Virus record (IMG/VR): IMGVR_UViG_3300025860_001335
Span: 1 to 51,779 of that record
Length of the DNA: 51,779 nucleotides
From: a virus
Strand: one strand, 5' to 3'
The position numbers and the translations under genes are program-made. Within the stretch, counting starts at the first letter, position 1. The number at the start of each line of letters is the position of its first letter. The notes under the pieces are model-generated. The model did not search any database, was not told the DNA's origin, and saw nothing but the letters and a program-made list of their open reading frames with translations. Of this stretch, positions 6,694-14,066 are shown in pieces.

Positions 6694-7350
6694 TTAAAAA
6701 TTTAAGGCTTCCGATATTACTGGAAGGTTTGTTTTTAGTTGTTTTTTAATTTCTTTTGCTATTAGTTGTATTTCTTTTTGGGCGTGCTCATCATCTCTTA
6801 ATTCAAGAAAATGAACCCAAGAACGAATCGATCCAGTCATTTGAATTTTAGTAGTAGTAGTTAATGGTAAAATCATTCTAGCTTGCTCCCTAGCAACTCC
6901 CGCTTCTAAAAGTTGATTATAAAGAATATGGGAGTTATTTAAAAGTCCGTTGATAGCGTTTAAAGCTGTAGTTTGAATGGTTTTTAGGTCTACTCCCTTT
7001 ATAATAGGATTAACTACTTTGGTTGAGCTTTGTCTGTTGTCTTCGCATTGTTCTCGAAGCTCGATGGGTTCAAAAATGGATCCAACTTTATTAACATCTT
7101 GATATCGTTGGCTAAACTCTTGAAAAGAAAACGAACGGTGGCGGATGAGCTGGATTCCGATTGCTTTGGAAGTTTCAATTTCGAACGTCGCGTGACTATG
7201 TTCAAACGGCGACCAGTGCTTGTGGCGTACAAGGTATTTGAGAAGGCCTGCTGCATTAGTCTTCTTATCCTTACGTGAACTAGATACACGTGCAATCTCC
7301 ACAATATGCTCTTCAGCATTAGGAGTAATGTTTAATAGTTTTACTTGCAT
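6694..7350 (-). CDS. thyX: ThyX, FAD-dependent thymidylate synthase
   Basis: This 218-residue ThyX carries the signature RHRSFSFQEFSQRY at residues 70-83 (family pattern RHRxxSxNExSxRY), preceded by KHWSPFEHSHATFEIE and followed by REQARMILPLTTTTK, which form the FAD/dUMP site. It methylates dUMP to dTMP using methylene-tetrahydrofolate and NAD(P)H. The length is typical. The first 32 bases overlap the end of the preceding gene. Together with NrdA/NrdB and thioredoxin it supplies dNTPs to a very AT-rich phage genome. Confidence 0.95.
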   Translation of the reverse strand: MQVKLLNITPNAEEHIVEIARVSSSRKDKKTNAAGLLKYLVRHKHWSPFEHSHATFEIETSKAIGIQLIRHRSFSFQEFSQRYQDVNKVGSIFEPIELREQCEDNRQSSTKVVNPIIKGVDLKTIQTTALNAINGLLNNSHILYNQLLEAGVAREQARMILPLTTTTKIQMTGSIRSWVHFLELRDDEHAQKEIQLIAKEIKKQLKTNLPVISEALNF

Positions 7351-7819
7351 TTAATTTATTTAAAGTGTCTATGTTATAATTTTTAATCTTTGCTATGTGA
7401 AAATACAACTCTTCAGTAGTACCTCCAAATTGTTCCATAATATCTTGAACTTCTTGTTTACTAATTTTAAATACTTTACCCAATTTTTGTTTTAAATCAT
7501 CCATTCTTTCATACTCGGTTTTCATACCATCTTCAAACAATTTATTATAGCGTTTCCTAGCACGCAACTCAATTTCAAGATAAAGTCTATCTTGCTCTGG
7601 TTCTCGACCTTGGTAATTATCAATAAATTCTTTTTGTTCATCCTTCATCCACTTTAACTCCCATTCTGCTTGTTGGAAGTATTCTGGGTATTCAAAATCC
7701 CCGTTTCTAATTTTATCTAAAAGGGAAAATTTATAAGGTAAAGATTTATGAGTTCTAAAACGCCTCCACCAATAAAAAGGTAAAGCTCTTCTTCCACTTG
7801 GTTTTTTAGGGGTTTTCAT
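7319..7819 (-). CDS. Hypothetical basic helical protein, about 166 aa
   Basis: I chose the ATG at 7819, one base after the SET gene's stop, giving a start MKTPKKPSGRRALPFYWWRRFR. A longer in-frame start at 7894 would lie wholly within the SET gene. The product is rich in Lys, Glu, Tyr and Trp and mostly helical, with a likely coiled segment (GREPEQDRLYLEIELRARKR; EYERMDDLKQKLGKVFKISKQ). No membrane segment or enzyme motif is visible, and I do not recognise it. It overlaps thyX by 32 bases. The mixed-charge helices would suit a nucleic-acid or protein-binding factor. Confidence 0.65.
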   Translation of the reverse strand: MKTPKKPSGRRALPFYWWRRFRTHKSLPYKFSLLDKIRNGDFEYPEYFQQAEWELKWMKDEQKEFIDNYQGREPEQDRLYLEIELRARKRYNKLFEDGMKTEYERMDDLKQKLGKVFKISKQEVQDIMEQFGGTTEELYFHIAKIKNYNIDTLNKLNASKTIKHYS

Positions 7820-7820
7820 G

Positions 7821-8216
7821 TTATATTGGTGATATGTCTTTAGTTGGCCAATATTCATCTCCATAATAAGTGCAAATTTCTTCCCCAACTTCAATATTTT
7901 TTAAAGCAATAAAATCAAAATGGTAAGGTATATCTTTAGTATTATCCCACATTGCATTACTATTATCATTACTATGGTTGTATATACAACCAAAACCTAA
8001 AGGTAATACATGTTCTGCTCCATTATCCATACTAGTACCTCTAGGATAATTAAATACATAATCCATTAAAGTACCATTAACATGGTCTTTTGGACTACCA
8101 GTTTTTATACAATAGCATCTTTCAATAAGTTCTCCCTTTTTAATAGGTGTGTCTGTGAAGACTCCATAGCCTTTTTTATCAGTCCACTTTACATATAAAT
8201 TATTTGGAACTTTCAT
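7821..8216 (-). CDS. SET-domain protein (putative protein lysine methyltransferase)
   Basis: The protein of about 131 residues is almost entirely a SET domain: KGYGVFTDTPIKKGELIERC near the N-terminus, FGCIYNHSNDNSN (the N-H-S motif that binds S-adenosylmethionine), FDFIALKNIEVGEEICTYYGDEYW (the GEE-x-C-x-Y-Y-G catalytic end). It lacks pre- and post-SET regions, as do the small SET proteins of some viruses and bacteria. I chose the ATG at 8216, one base after the preceding TGA; an in-frame ATG at 8234 would add six residues. The likely reaction is transfer of a methyl group from SAM to a lysine of a host or phage protein. The target is unknown. It is read with the 45-aa SSB-tip protein upstream. 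Confidence 0.8.
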   Translation of the reverse strand: MKVPNNLYVKWTDKKGYGVFTDTPIKKGELIERCYCIKTGSPKDHVNGTLMDYVFNYPRGTSMDNGAEHVLPLGFGCIYNHSNDNSNAMWDNTKDIPYHFDFIALKNIEVGEEICTYYGDEYWPTKDISPI

Positions 8217-8217
8217 A

Positions 8218-8355
8218 TCAGAATGGTAAATCATCTTCTTCCCCTTCTTCAGTAAGGAAAATTCCTGGGTTTTCTAATAATTCTTCTTGGAGTTGGGTTA
8301 TTAGTTCTTGTTCTAATTCCCATTGATCTGCTAATACTTCAATGTCTATAAACAT
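8218..8355 (-). CDS. 45-aa acidic protein with an SSB-like C-terminal tip
   Basis: An ATG at 8355 opens 45 codons ending in TGA at 8218, one base before the SET gene start. The N-terminal two thirds looks like an acidic amphipathic helix (VLADQWELEQELITQLQEELL). The end, GEEDDLPF, is nearly identical to the C-terminus of this phage's own gp32-like SSB (KSDDLPF) and to the acidic D-D-x-P-F tip by which bacterial SSBs recruit helicases, nucleases and RecO/RecQ-type partners. The overlap-free packing and tip conservation suggest a real gene. A decoy or adaptor that competes for SSB partners is inference. Confidence 0.65.
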   Translation of the reverse strand: MFIDIEVLADQWELEQELITQLQEELLENPGIFLTEEGEEDDLPF

Positions 8356-8370
8356 AATTTTATTTTTTAA

Positions 8371-8697
8371 TTAAATACTTTCGTTAGCCCATTCATTATC
8401 TAATGCTGCTGAACATTCTACTTTTATTTCTTTTAGTGTAATGTCTTTATAATTAATTTTCCCTACTGATTTTTTACCTAACATATCAAATGTATATAAT
8501 GTAACACAGGTAGGACCCCATTTAGTAACATTCATTCCATTCCAATCACAATTAATTGAATCACCTTTTTCACTTACAGTAAATACTTTTGGATTCATCC
8601 CCCACTTACCATCATCACCTTTACAATAAGTAGTAATACCTGTGACTGTAAAATCAACTTTACCTTTCTTTAATGTTTCTTTAATTTCTTTTGACAT
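8371..8697 (-). CDS. Hypothetical protein, 108 aa
   Basis: This soluble beta-rich protein has a charged start (MSKEIKETLKKGKVDFTV), three cysteines, four tryptophans and a central segment GDSINCDWNGMNVTKWGPTCVTLYTFD. No signal peptide or membrane span is present, and no family is recognised. It is the first gene of the accessory unit: a promoter-like TTTG-N20-TATATTTAC pair lies at 8742-8774, and a strong terminator for the preceding unit sits just beyond it. Confidence 0.65.
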   Translation of the reverse strand: MSKEIKETLKKGKVDFTVTGITTYCKGDDGKWGMNPKVFTVSEKGDSINCDWNGMNVTKWGPTCVTLYTFDMLGKKSVGKINYKDITLKEIKVECSAALDNEWANESI

Positions 8698-8741
8698 AAC
8701 TTTTATTTAATTTATACTTGGCTTAACGCCCTTATTTATAC

Positions 8742-8774
8742 GTAAATATACGAACCCTCTTCCGCTTCTCCAAA
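8742..8774 (-). promoter_or_regulatory. Early-type promoter for the accessory operon
   Basis: The coding strand reads TTTG (8774-8771), 20 bases, then TATATTTAC (8750-8742), close to the Bacteroidetes -33 TTTG and -7 TAnnTTTG pattern. It lies directly after the terminator at 8792-8818 and 45 bases before the first gene of the unit. Confidence 0.55.
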
Positions 8775-8791
8775 TTTTTTCGCATAGAAAG

Positions 8792-8818
8792 AAAAAAGGC
8801 GCCAATTAAGGCGCCTTT
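8792..8818 (-). terminator. Intrinsic terminator after the 75-aa membrane protein gene
   Basis: A perfect hairpin with arms AAAGGCGCC (8795-8803) and GGCGCCTTT (8810-8818) around AATTAA is followed on the minus strand by a T run (8797-8792). The GC arms stand out from the AT-rich surroundings. Confidence 0.85.
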
Positions 8819-8838
8819 CTCTACTATATAGATTAAGC

Positions 8839-9066
8839 TTATTTCTTATTAATAAAGAATTGAGCTAAAATAACTAGTGCTACTAAACCAACAAATCCAC
8901 CCTCACCAAAGCTTGAGATTAAACCTGTTAAGTTACCAACTACATCCATTCCGAATATAGTTTGACCAGTTAAAACATTCCATAGGATCGCTACTGGAAG
9001 AACTGCCATCATAATTGATAACAAACCTCCAAAAAATCCAGTTACATACTTAATTACATTTTCCAT
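8839..9066 (-). CDS. Small membrane protein with two spans, 75 aa
   Basis: The product has two hydrophobic helices (about residues 10-32 and 54-72) joined by a Gly-rich loop with F-G-M-D-V-V-G-N and F-G-E-G-G, and a short basic C-terminus (FINKK). The size and topology recall small holin or pinholin-like proteins, but no family is recognised. It is the last gene of the envelope/lysis unit, 19 bases before a strong terminator, and follows the small beta-barrel gene. A membrane role during lysis is inferred from location only. Confidence 0.6.
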   Translation of the reverse strand: MENVIKYVTGFFGGLLSIMMAVLPVAILWNVLTGQTIFGMDVVGNLTGLISSFGEGGFVGLVALVILAQFFINKK

Positions 9067-9093
9067 TTTAATTTAATTTAAGTTAAACAATAA

Positions 9094-9519
9094 TTAAAAC
9101 TTCAAACCAAACCCTAACTGTAAGTTAGTAGTTTTAGCTTGTGTATCGTACACAACTTTCGGATCTAGGAACATTCCACCTTTATGAAAGGCAAACATTC
9201 TACCAACTCCTAATTTCATACCATCTGTGTCTAGTCCGTCTGTAGCTACATATGCGAAATATCCTTTATAGAAATATCTTGCATGTAGATCTAAACTTAC
9301 ATCCTTAGAAGAATCTGCTTGAGAAACATTTGCCCCTATCATAAGGTCATCTGTTATAGCATATCCCACTGTTGGGCTTAAAGACCATTCAGTCCATGAT
9401 ACATCTGCAATGTTACCAGTACCAACGTACCAATCACCTTTTGCGTTTTGCACTTCTTGTGCGTTAGCTCCAACTGCAATAAACAGTCCTAAAGCTAGTG
9501 TTAAAATCATCTTTTTCAT
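9094..9519 (-). CDS. Secreted small outer-membrane beta-barrel protein, 141 aa
   Basis: A Sec signal peptide (MKKMILTLALGLFIAVGANAQ, cleavage before or at the Q as is usual in Bacteroidetes) is followed by about 120 residues of alternating polar/hydrophobic strands: DWYVGTGNIADVSW, SLSPTVGYAI, LMIGANVSQ, VSLDLHARYFY, GMKLGVGRMF and a last strand LQLGFGLKF ending in Phe, the outer-membrane insertion signal. The length fits an eight-stranded barrel like small OmpA/OmpW-type proteins. A phage-coded outer-membrane protein could block receptors, change permeability or aid lysis. A variant of the late motif lies 15 bases upstream at 9535-9543. Confidence 0.8.
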   Translation of the reverse strand: MKKMILTLALGLFIAVGANAQEVQNAKGDWYVGTGNIADVSWTEWSLSPTVGYAITDDLMIGANVSQADSSKDVSLDLHARYFYKGYFAYVATDGLDTDGMKLGVGRMFAFHKGGMFLDPKVVYDTQAKTTNLQLGFGLKF

Positions 9520-9679
9520 TTTTTTGATTTTGGTTAATAAATAATTAATATTTGAAAACGTAGTGGCCAGCTACTTTGGATAACTTATCGTGACCTATAT
9601 ACATTATTCAAATGTCGAACCGGAACGATAATAAAATTGACCAATATATCCAACCTAAAGTAACAGAATTGGATATTCT
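9520..9679. other. 160-base intergenic region
   Basis: No ORF was found in the interval between the beta-barrel gene and the 370-aa membrane protein gene. It holds a late-motif variant at 9535-9543. The rest shows no strong hairpin or repeat, but the length is unusual for this packed genome and leaves room for a leader or small RNA. Confidence 0.5.
9535..9543 (-). promoter_or_regulatory. Late-gene upstream motif, variant copy
   Basis: The coding strand has TATTTATTA, 15 bases before the start of the beta-barrel gene. It has the same ...TTA end as the copies at 37364 and 44564, in place of the ...TAA core. Confidence 0.35.
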
Positions 9680-10792
9680 TTAATAACGAATGACTAAGTC
9701 GTCATCATCATTATTTTTTCCTTTGAGTTTATTCAACTTTTTGTTTAAAGCTGCTAAACCTCTAGGACCTCTTTTTCGATTTTTTGAGGTATTTTGAATT
9801 TGTTTTTCTAATTGTTCTATTTCTGATGAGTACCCTTGTGGGAATGCCGATTCTTCTGTATGGCTTGTGGGTTCCTTATCAATTTCGTAATCATAAATAT
9901 CAGTAAATTTATCATCATCAATGTTTTCTTCATTATCTTTTGGTTTAACTATAACTTTTTCACCATAAAGGTTTTTTTTTGTAATAGGGCGTATTCTTTC
10001 AAATGCGTAGTTAGCAGCTATTACTAAAGCAATTGCTAAAGGATCAAATACAAATATAATAGTTAATAGTAAATAATTAATAATTTGATCCATAGGTAAA
10101 CCTGTTAATCCTGATAGATATTTTAAAGGGCCTAATTCACTAGCGACAGAACTACTTGTTTTTATTTCGACTATTTCTGTTTCATAATTAAATAATTTCT
10201 CATTTAAAATATCTACCTTATCATTAATCTTAGTTTGTCTATCAATAGCTTGATCTAATTGTTTTTCTAAAGCATTACGAGTTGCTCTTGAAGTTGTAGT
10301 AATCAATACACCTTCGGCGTTTGTATATTGTATAACGTTGTTTGCTAGTCCAGTACGTAAATCGGCAACGGCTTTATTGATATTTTCTTTTTCGTCGTTA
10401 TATACGTCAAGTTGCCCCTTAGTATTATCTCTTCTGGTTTCAACTAATGCAATTTGGGAATCTATATTTCCGGCTTTTGCTGCTGTTTCTTGATATGCTG
10501 ATGAAAGAAATCCATAAATTCCCATTGATGTAATAAGAATTAATATTATACAAGCTACTGATAGATAATATTTTAAAAATTTAGGTAATCCTTTTCTATA
10601 TTGATATAAAAGAGATGCAATTACTAGTTTTGCTATTTCTAAAGATGTTGCCATTACGATAACAGCAAAGGTTGCTCCTGCAAATAGTTTACTAAGGCCA
10701 CTTATTGAATAAAAAGCAGCAGATGCACTTACTGATAAAGCAGAAAGTGCTATAATGAAAGGGAATATTCTTTCTTTGATTTTTTCAAACAT
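9680..10792 (-). CDS. Polytopic membrane protein with coiled-coil insert, 370 aa
   Basis: Three hydrophobic segments lie in the first 100 residues (about 10-30, 36-62 and 74-98). A long soluble helical stretch follows (about 105-215: ...SQIALVETRRDNTKGQLDVYNDEKENINKAV...), then a fourth span (about 232-262) and an acidic then strongly basic tail (EQLEKQIQNTSKNRKRGPRGLAALNKKLNKLKGKNNDDDD). The architecture places the coiled coil between two membrane bundles, on one side of the membrane. No enzyme motif is seen. It sits directly downstream of the holin gene, so a lysis, superinfection or membrane-remodelling role is plausible but unproven. Confidence 0.65.
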   Translation of the reverse strand: MFEKIKERIFPFIIALSALSVSASAAFYSISGLSKLFAGATFAVIVMATSLEIAKLVIASLLYQYRKGLPKFLKYYLSVACIILILITSMGIYGFLSSAYQETAAKAGNIDSQIALVETRRDNTKGQLDVYNDEKENINKAVADLRTGLANNVIQYTNAEGVLITTTSRATRNALEKQLDQAIDRQTKINDKVDILNEKLFNYETEIVEIKTSSSVASELGPLKYLSGLTGLPMDQIINYLLLTIIFVFDPLAIALVIAANYAFERIRPITKKNLYGEKVIVKPKDNEENIDDDKFTDIYDYEIDKEPTSHTEESAFPQGYSSEIEQLEKQIQNTSKNRKRGPRGLAALNKKLNKLKGKNNDDDDLVIRY

Positions 10793-10803
10793 AATAAAAA
10801 GTT

Positions 10804-11217
10804 TTAGCTTCTAAAACCCTTATGCTTATCTATTCGGTCTAAAATTTTATTTAATTCTTTAACTTTAATTAAACCTGCCATAGATGCATTTTTAAGAGCG
10901 CTTATTAGCTGTAATACCATGAACGGTACAATAATTACTTCAGATAGCCAACCTGCTCCTGTAAATCCTTTTTCTACCATTAAAATAACTGTTAAAATAG
11001 CTAACCACACAAATGTATTTTTTGTTATTTTTAGAGCTTTATATGTTTTAAATCCTTCTCTTTTTATTCCAGCCCAAATACCGAATATGCCATCTAACCA
11101 TAATACTGCTACTACAGCTAAATACTGTTCCATATTTTCCATTGATAAGTTTAGAAAGTACGTACAAAGATATGTACAAAATGATGTTATTCCCACTATT
11201 GATAATTTAGTTTGCAT
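10804..11217 (-). CDS. Phage holin (multi-span, holin 4/Cph1-like)
   Basis: This 137-residue protein has about four hydrophobic segments (residues 7-25, 33-50, 66-86 and 90-110), the motif LWLDGIFGIWAGIKREGFKTYKALK and a charged C-terminal tail (KVKELNKILDRIDKHKGF). The D-G-I-F-G-x-x-A-x-x-x-x-E-G segment after the second span is typical of the Phage_holin_4 family used by Bacteroidetes and Firmicutes phages. Holins open the inner membrane at a set time so that endolysin reaches the cell wall. The endolysin gene lies immediately upstream with three bases between them. Confidence 0.8.
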   Translation of the reverse strand: MQTKLSIVGITSFCTYLCTYFLNLSMENMEQYLAVVAVLWLDGIFGIWAGIKREGFKTYKALKITKNTFVWLAILTVILMVEKGFTGAGWLSEVIIVPFMVLQLISALKNASMAGLIKVKELNKILDRIDKHKGFRS

Positions 11218-11220
11218 TGT

Positions 11221-12102
11221 TTATAAATTTATTAACATTTCTAAAAGTTCTGGTTGTGGAAACATATCAAATTTATCTTTACGTGTGTTGGTGTGTGTCC
11301 ATAATCCTTTTACTTTACCATAATAAGCATCTGGATTAAACTCAAAGGCTTTAGCCCCTTTTTCTTTAATTAAAGCAGGAAGACCTGCTCTTACATCTAT
11401 ATTATCTCTATCTGCAATGTGTAAAATTAATTTACGTAAAGATTCTATTTGTTTATCTGAATATTTGTGCCATGTTTTATATCCTCTGAATGGTTTATCT
11501 AATGTAACGATTTGTGATTCATTTGCTGTAGTTCCTGCATATGTTTTACCATTTTTTAAGTATCCAAAGTTGTTTACTTCGATACCAACAGAATAAACAT
11601 GCATGTGTTGTGAGCCATTTTTACCTAAATGCCACCCAAAGCATCCTTCAGGAAAAGCTTGAACAACTTCTCCATCATATTCATCATCATTTCCTTTTAT
11701 TGATTGTCCTCCTAATACAAATTCTGTTGCTACTGCCCCCCTATTATCTCTCCCCCAATGATCAATTGTTCTGTAAGGATTATTCCACCCTGCAGTATGG
11801 TGAAGGAATAAAAATTCAGGTTCAATATTACCTTCTTTATATTCACCTTTAGGTAAGTAATGTTTATGGATTAATAAATCATTAAATGTAGTGTATACTG
11901 ATTCTGAATTGTCTGTACTTATTAACCCCATATAATCTAAAGTAACAGGGCCTACTATCCCATCAGAAATTAAATTATTTTGTGATTGATATTTTTTAAC
12001 TGCTTTTTCAGTTCCTTTACCAAATTTACCATCAGCTAAAATATTTAAAAATTCTTGTAATTTTTTAACTTCTAAACCTTTTGATCCTAATTTTAATACC
12101 AT
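11221..12102 (-). CDS. Endolysin: N-acetylmuramoyl-L-alanine amidase with peptidoglycan-binding domain
   Basis: Residues 1-60 form a PG_binding_1 repeat (LKLGSKGLEVKKLQEFLN ... DGIVGPVTLDYMGL). Residues 92-285 form an Amidase_2 domain with FLHHTAG (zinc His at 101/102), VEQ-type strands DGEVVQAF, GWHLG, YSVGIEVNNFG and a late zinc/catalytic segment GLWTHTNTRKDKFDMFP. It cleaves the bond between muramic acid and the peptide stem. There is no signal peptide, so release depends on the adjacent holin. A late-motif copy 17 bases upstream (12120-12128) fits late expression. The N-terminal position of the wall-binding module is common in Gram-negative phage lysins. Confidence 0.9.
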   Translation of the reverse strand: MVLKLGSKGLEVKKLQEFLNILADGKFGKGTEKAVKKYQSQNNLISDGIVGPVTLDYMGLISTDNSESVYTTFNDLLIHKHYLPKGEYKEGNIEPEFLFLHHTAGWNNPYRTIDHWGRDNRGAVATEFVLGGQSIKGNDDEYDGEVVQAFPEGCFGWHLGKNGSQHMHVYSVGIEVNNFGYLKNGKTYAGTTANESQIVTLDKPFRGYKTWHKYSDKQIESLRKLILHIADRDNIDVRAGLPALIKEKGAKAFEFNPDAYYGKVKGLWTHTNTRKDKFDMFPQPELLEMLINL

Positions 12103-12119
12103 TTTATAGTAATTGTTTA

Positions 12120-12128
12120 TTATAAATA
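12120..12128 (-). promoter_or_regulatory. Late-gene upstream motif before the endolysin gene
   Basis: The coding strand reads TAATATTTATAATAAAC, 17 bases before the ATG at 12102, identical over 17 bases to the copy before the tape measure gene. Confidence 0.5.
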
Positions 12129-12560
12129 TTAGTAAGCTGATTCTTGTTTAACTACTTCTATAGCTCTTAACATTTTAGGATAGTCTACAGGACATAATAA
12201 ATCTAATCCTGCTTTTGCTGTGAATTTTATATATGCATCTCCTTTAAGATAAAGTAAAATAGTTGGGGCCATTCGAATTCTTAATTCTTTTTTAAGTTTA
12301 GGGGAGGTTGCTATATCAATACGATAATAACTAACCCCTTCTAAATCATCTAATTTTTTCCAATCACTAAATGCATTACTTTTATTAAAATCTGCATAAA
12401 ACTCAATAACAATAACTTCATGATAATCATCTTCAAATCCTCCATTAGGAGAAATTACACCTTCAAAAGTATTATCATTAATCCAATATTTTTCAGGGAT
12501 TCTATCTTGAGCAAAAATAAATATAGGAAATAAAAATAATAATACTAATAGATTTCTCAT
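12129..12560 (-). CDS. Secreted thioredoxin-fold protein without active-site cysteines
   Basis: I chose the ATG at 12560, one base after the preceding TAA, because it gives a clean signal peptide (MRNLLVLLFLFPIFIFAQ); a longer start at 12599 would bury it. The mature part keeps the thioredoxin frame: VIVIEFYADFNKSNAFSDW where W-C-x-x-C should be, YYRIDIATSPKLKKELRIRMAPTILLYLKG with the cis-proline, and a helical end. The catalytic cysteines are absent (ADFNKSNAF), so it cannot be a conventional oxidoreductase. A structural or binding role in the periplasm is likely. Its neighbours are the endolysin and a spanin-like protein, so it may belong to the lysis/envelope set. Confidence 0.7.
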   Translation of the reverse strand: MRNLLVLLFLFPIFIFAQDRIPEKYWINDNTFEGVISPNGGFEDDYHEVIVIEFYADFNKSNAFSDWKKLDDLEGVSYYRIDIATSPKLKKELRIRMAPTILLYLKGDAYIKFTAKAGLDLLCPVDYPKMLRAIEVVKQESAY

Positions 12561-12561
12561 A

Positions 12562-12846
12562 TTATCTTTGTTTTTGTAATTCATAAAGACGTTGATCAAT
12601 TTTTTCTAATTCTTCTAATATTGATTCAACATCATCTTGAGTATCCATAATAGTTTGGCGAATTAATTCATCTTTTAAATCATACTCTATACGATCTATT
12701 GGGGGTACTGGGAGTTCTTTAGCTTTTTGTATATCAGCTTGTAGAGCAAACCACATACCTACTACAGTAGCTACTCCTACTAGTACCATTCCGATAGTTT
12801 TTAAATCTAACGTTACTTTTGTTTCTTCTCCTATTTGTTTTGCCAT
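12562..12846 (-). CDS. Membrane-anchored coiled-coil protein, inner-spanin-like
   Basis: This 94-residue protein has a short cytoplasmic start, one transmembrane helix (about 17-35: TIGMVLVGVATVVGMWFAL), a Pro-containing linker (ELPVPPIDR) and a C-terminal coiled coil (DTQDDVESILEELEKIDQRLYELQKQR). The order N-in span followed by a periplasmic coiled coil is that of inner-membrane spanins, which disrupt the outer membrane with an outer lipoprotein partner. It lies between the outer-membrane barrel gene and the secreted thioredoxin-fold gene, next to the endolysin. No lipobox partner is evident, so the spanin role is a hypothesis. Confidence 0.6.
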   Translation of the reverse strand: MAKQIGEETKVTLDLKTIGMVLVGVATVVGMWFALQADIQKAKELPVPPIDRIEYDLKDELIRQTIMDTQDDVESILEELEKIDQRLYELQKQR

Positions 12847-12849
12847 TTT

Positions 12850-14052
12850 TTACTTAAATGTATAATTTATTCCAAAACTAGTTTGATATAATCTACTATC
12901 CCACATTTTTGAAAATTCACCTTCTGCAAAAATTCCTAAGTTTTTTCCAAATTTATAACCAAAACTAATTCCTGCTGAATAATCATTCCATTGTTCTAGT
13001 TCTGAGTCTTGTATTAATCCACCTTTACCCCAATTGTTTCTATTAAGATAACTAAATTCTTCTTCTCCAGCAATATATTTGTGATATGGAAGAATATAAT
13101 TTGCATAGGCATGTAACCAAAAATCTCTTTTATAATGATAAAAATCTATACCTACTATTGGAGCTACTTCCATCCAAGGATCTAATAAATCCCAAGCTTC
13201 ACCATTAAAACGATTCATTAATCCAGGCATTATTGTTTCTCTAAAATCTAAATCTGAATGAGCTACTTCAGCACCATTTGAATCAATCCAACACCAATCT
13301 TGGGTTGTTATTTCTTCTCCAGTATTAGGATCAGTACTTGTTTGTGTATAAAAAACATCTTGATAACCATATTGATAGCCTAACTCATACCAATAATTAA
13401 CTGGGTATTCTTGACCACCTATTATTTGTGTTTCATTTAACCATATTTCTACTGGATTATAACCATATGCTCTTTCATGTCCTCTTAAAATAGCACCTGC
13501 TGATATACTAAATTTTTCACCAATTGGTAATCTACCTCTTACTTCAGCAGAGTTAAAATTTAAATTTATTTTACCTACTTCTCTAGATTGAACTTTTACA
13601 ATATGATATTTTCCTGTGTGTTTTATAAAAAAGTTATAATTTGTAAAATTTTCACCTCTCCATCTTTCTTTTTCAAAATGAAATTGATATTCTAAACCTG
13701 TAACTGCAGATGTGGGGGCACCAAACACTAATTGTTCTTCAGTACCATCATAGTAATTTTTAGGTTTTCTTTCATAATTAAATCTAGCTAATTTTCTTAT
13801 ACCAAATCCTAATCTATAATCAAATGGATAAATAGGAGTATTATCTACTACATCAGGAATAGAATAAAGACTGCCATCTGGGTTAGTTCTTAAAAAATAT
13901 GTTGGTTCTGATGCCTCAATGGAATTTCTTACTTCTCCAGCTCCATATATAGTACCATATTTTAGGAAGTCTTGATAAAATGAATCTAATAAACCCTGAG
14001 CTTGGGATTGGGTTCCTATTAATAATAAAGCAATAAATATTAGTTTTTTCAT
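12850..14052 (-). CDS. Large secreted outer-membrane beta-barrel protein, 400 aa
   Basis: The signal peptide MKKLIFIALLLIGTQSQAQ ends in the Bacteroidetes-style AQ. The mature protein is full of amphipathic strands rich in Tyr, Phe and Trp (YRLGFGIRKLARFNY, TGLEYQFHFEKERW, FFIKHTGKYHIVKVQ, FSISAGAILRGHERAYGY, SAGISFGYKFGKNLGIFAEGEF) and ends LYQTSFGINYTFK, a typical terminal barrel strand. The size suggests a barrel of roughly 12-16 strands with extracellular loops. I do not recognise a specific family. Possible roles are receptor masking, superinfection exclusion or outer-membrane destabilisation at lysis. It is cotranscribed with the spanin-like and endolysin genes. Confidence 0.8.
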   Translation of the reverse strand: MKKLIFIALLLIGTQSQAQGLLDSFYQDFLKYGTIYGAGEVRNSIEASEPTYFLRTNPDGSLYSIPDVVDNTPIYPFDYRLGFGIRKLARFNYERKPKNYYDGTEEQLVFGAPTSAVTGLEYQFHFEKERWRGENFTNYNFFIKHTGKYHIVKVQSREVGKINLNFNSAEVRGRLPIGEKFSISAGAILRGHERAYGYNPVEIWLNETQIIGGQEYPVNYWYELGYQYGYQDVFYTQTSTDPNTGEEITTQDWCWIDSNGAEVAHSDLDFRETIMPGLMNRFNGEAWDLLDPWMEVAPIVGIDFYHYKRDFWLHAYANYILPYHKYIAGEEEFSYLNRNNWGKGGLIQDSELEQWNDYSAGISFGYKFGKNLGIFAEGEFSKMWDSRLYQTSFGINYTFK

Positions 14053-14066
14053 TTTTTAATTTTAAG

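Noticed and set aside
7030-7319. Two ORFs inside thyX (plus 7030-7278 and minus 7014-7319)
   Set aside because: They overlap the clearly recognised ThyX catalytic region and show no family features or upstream signals.
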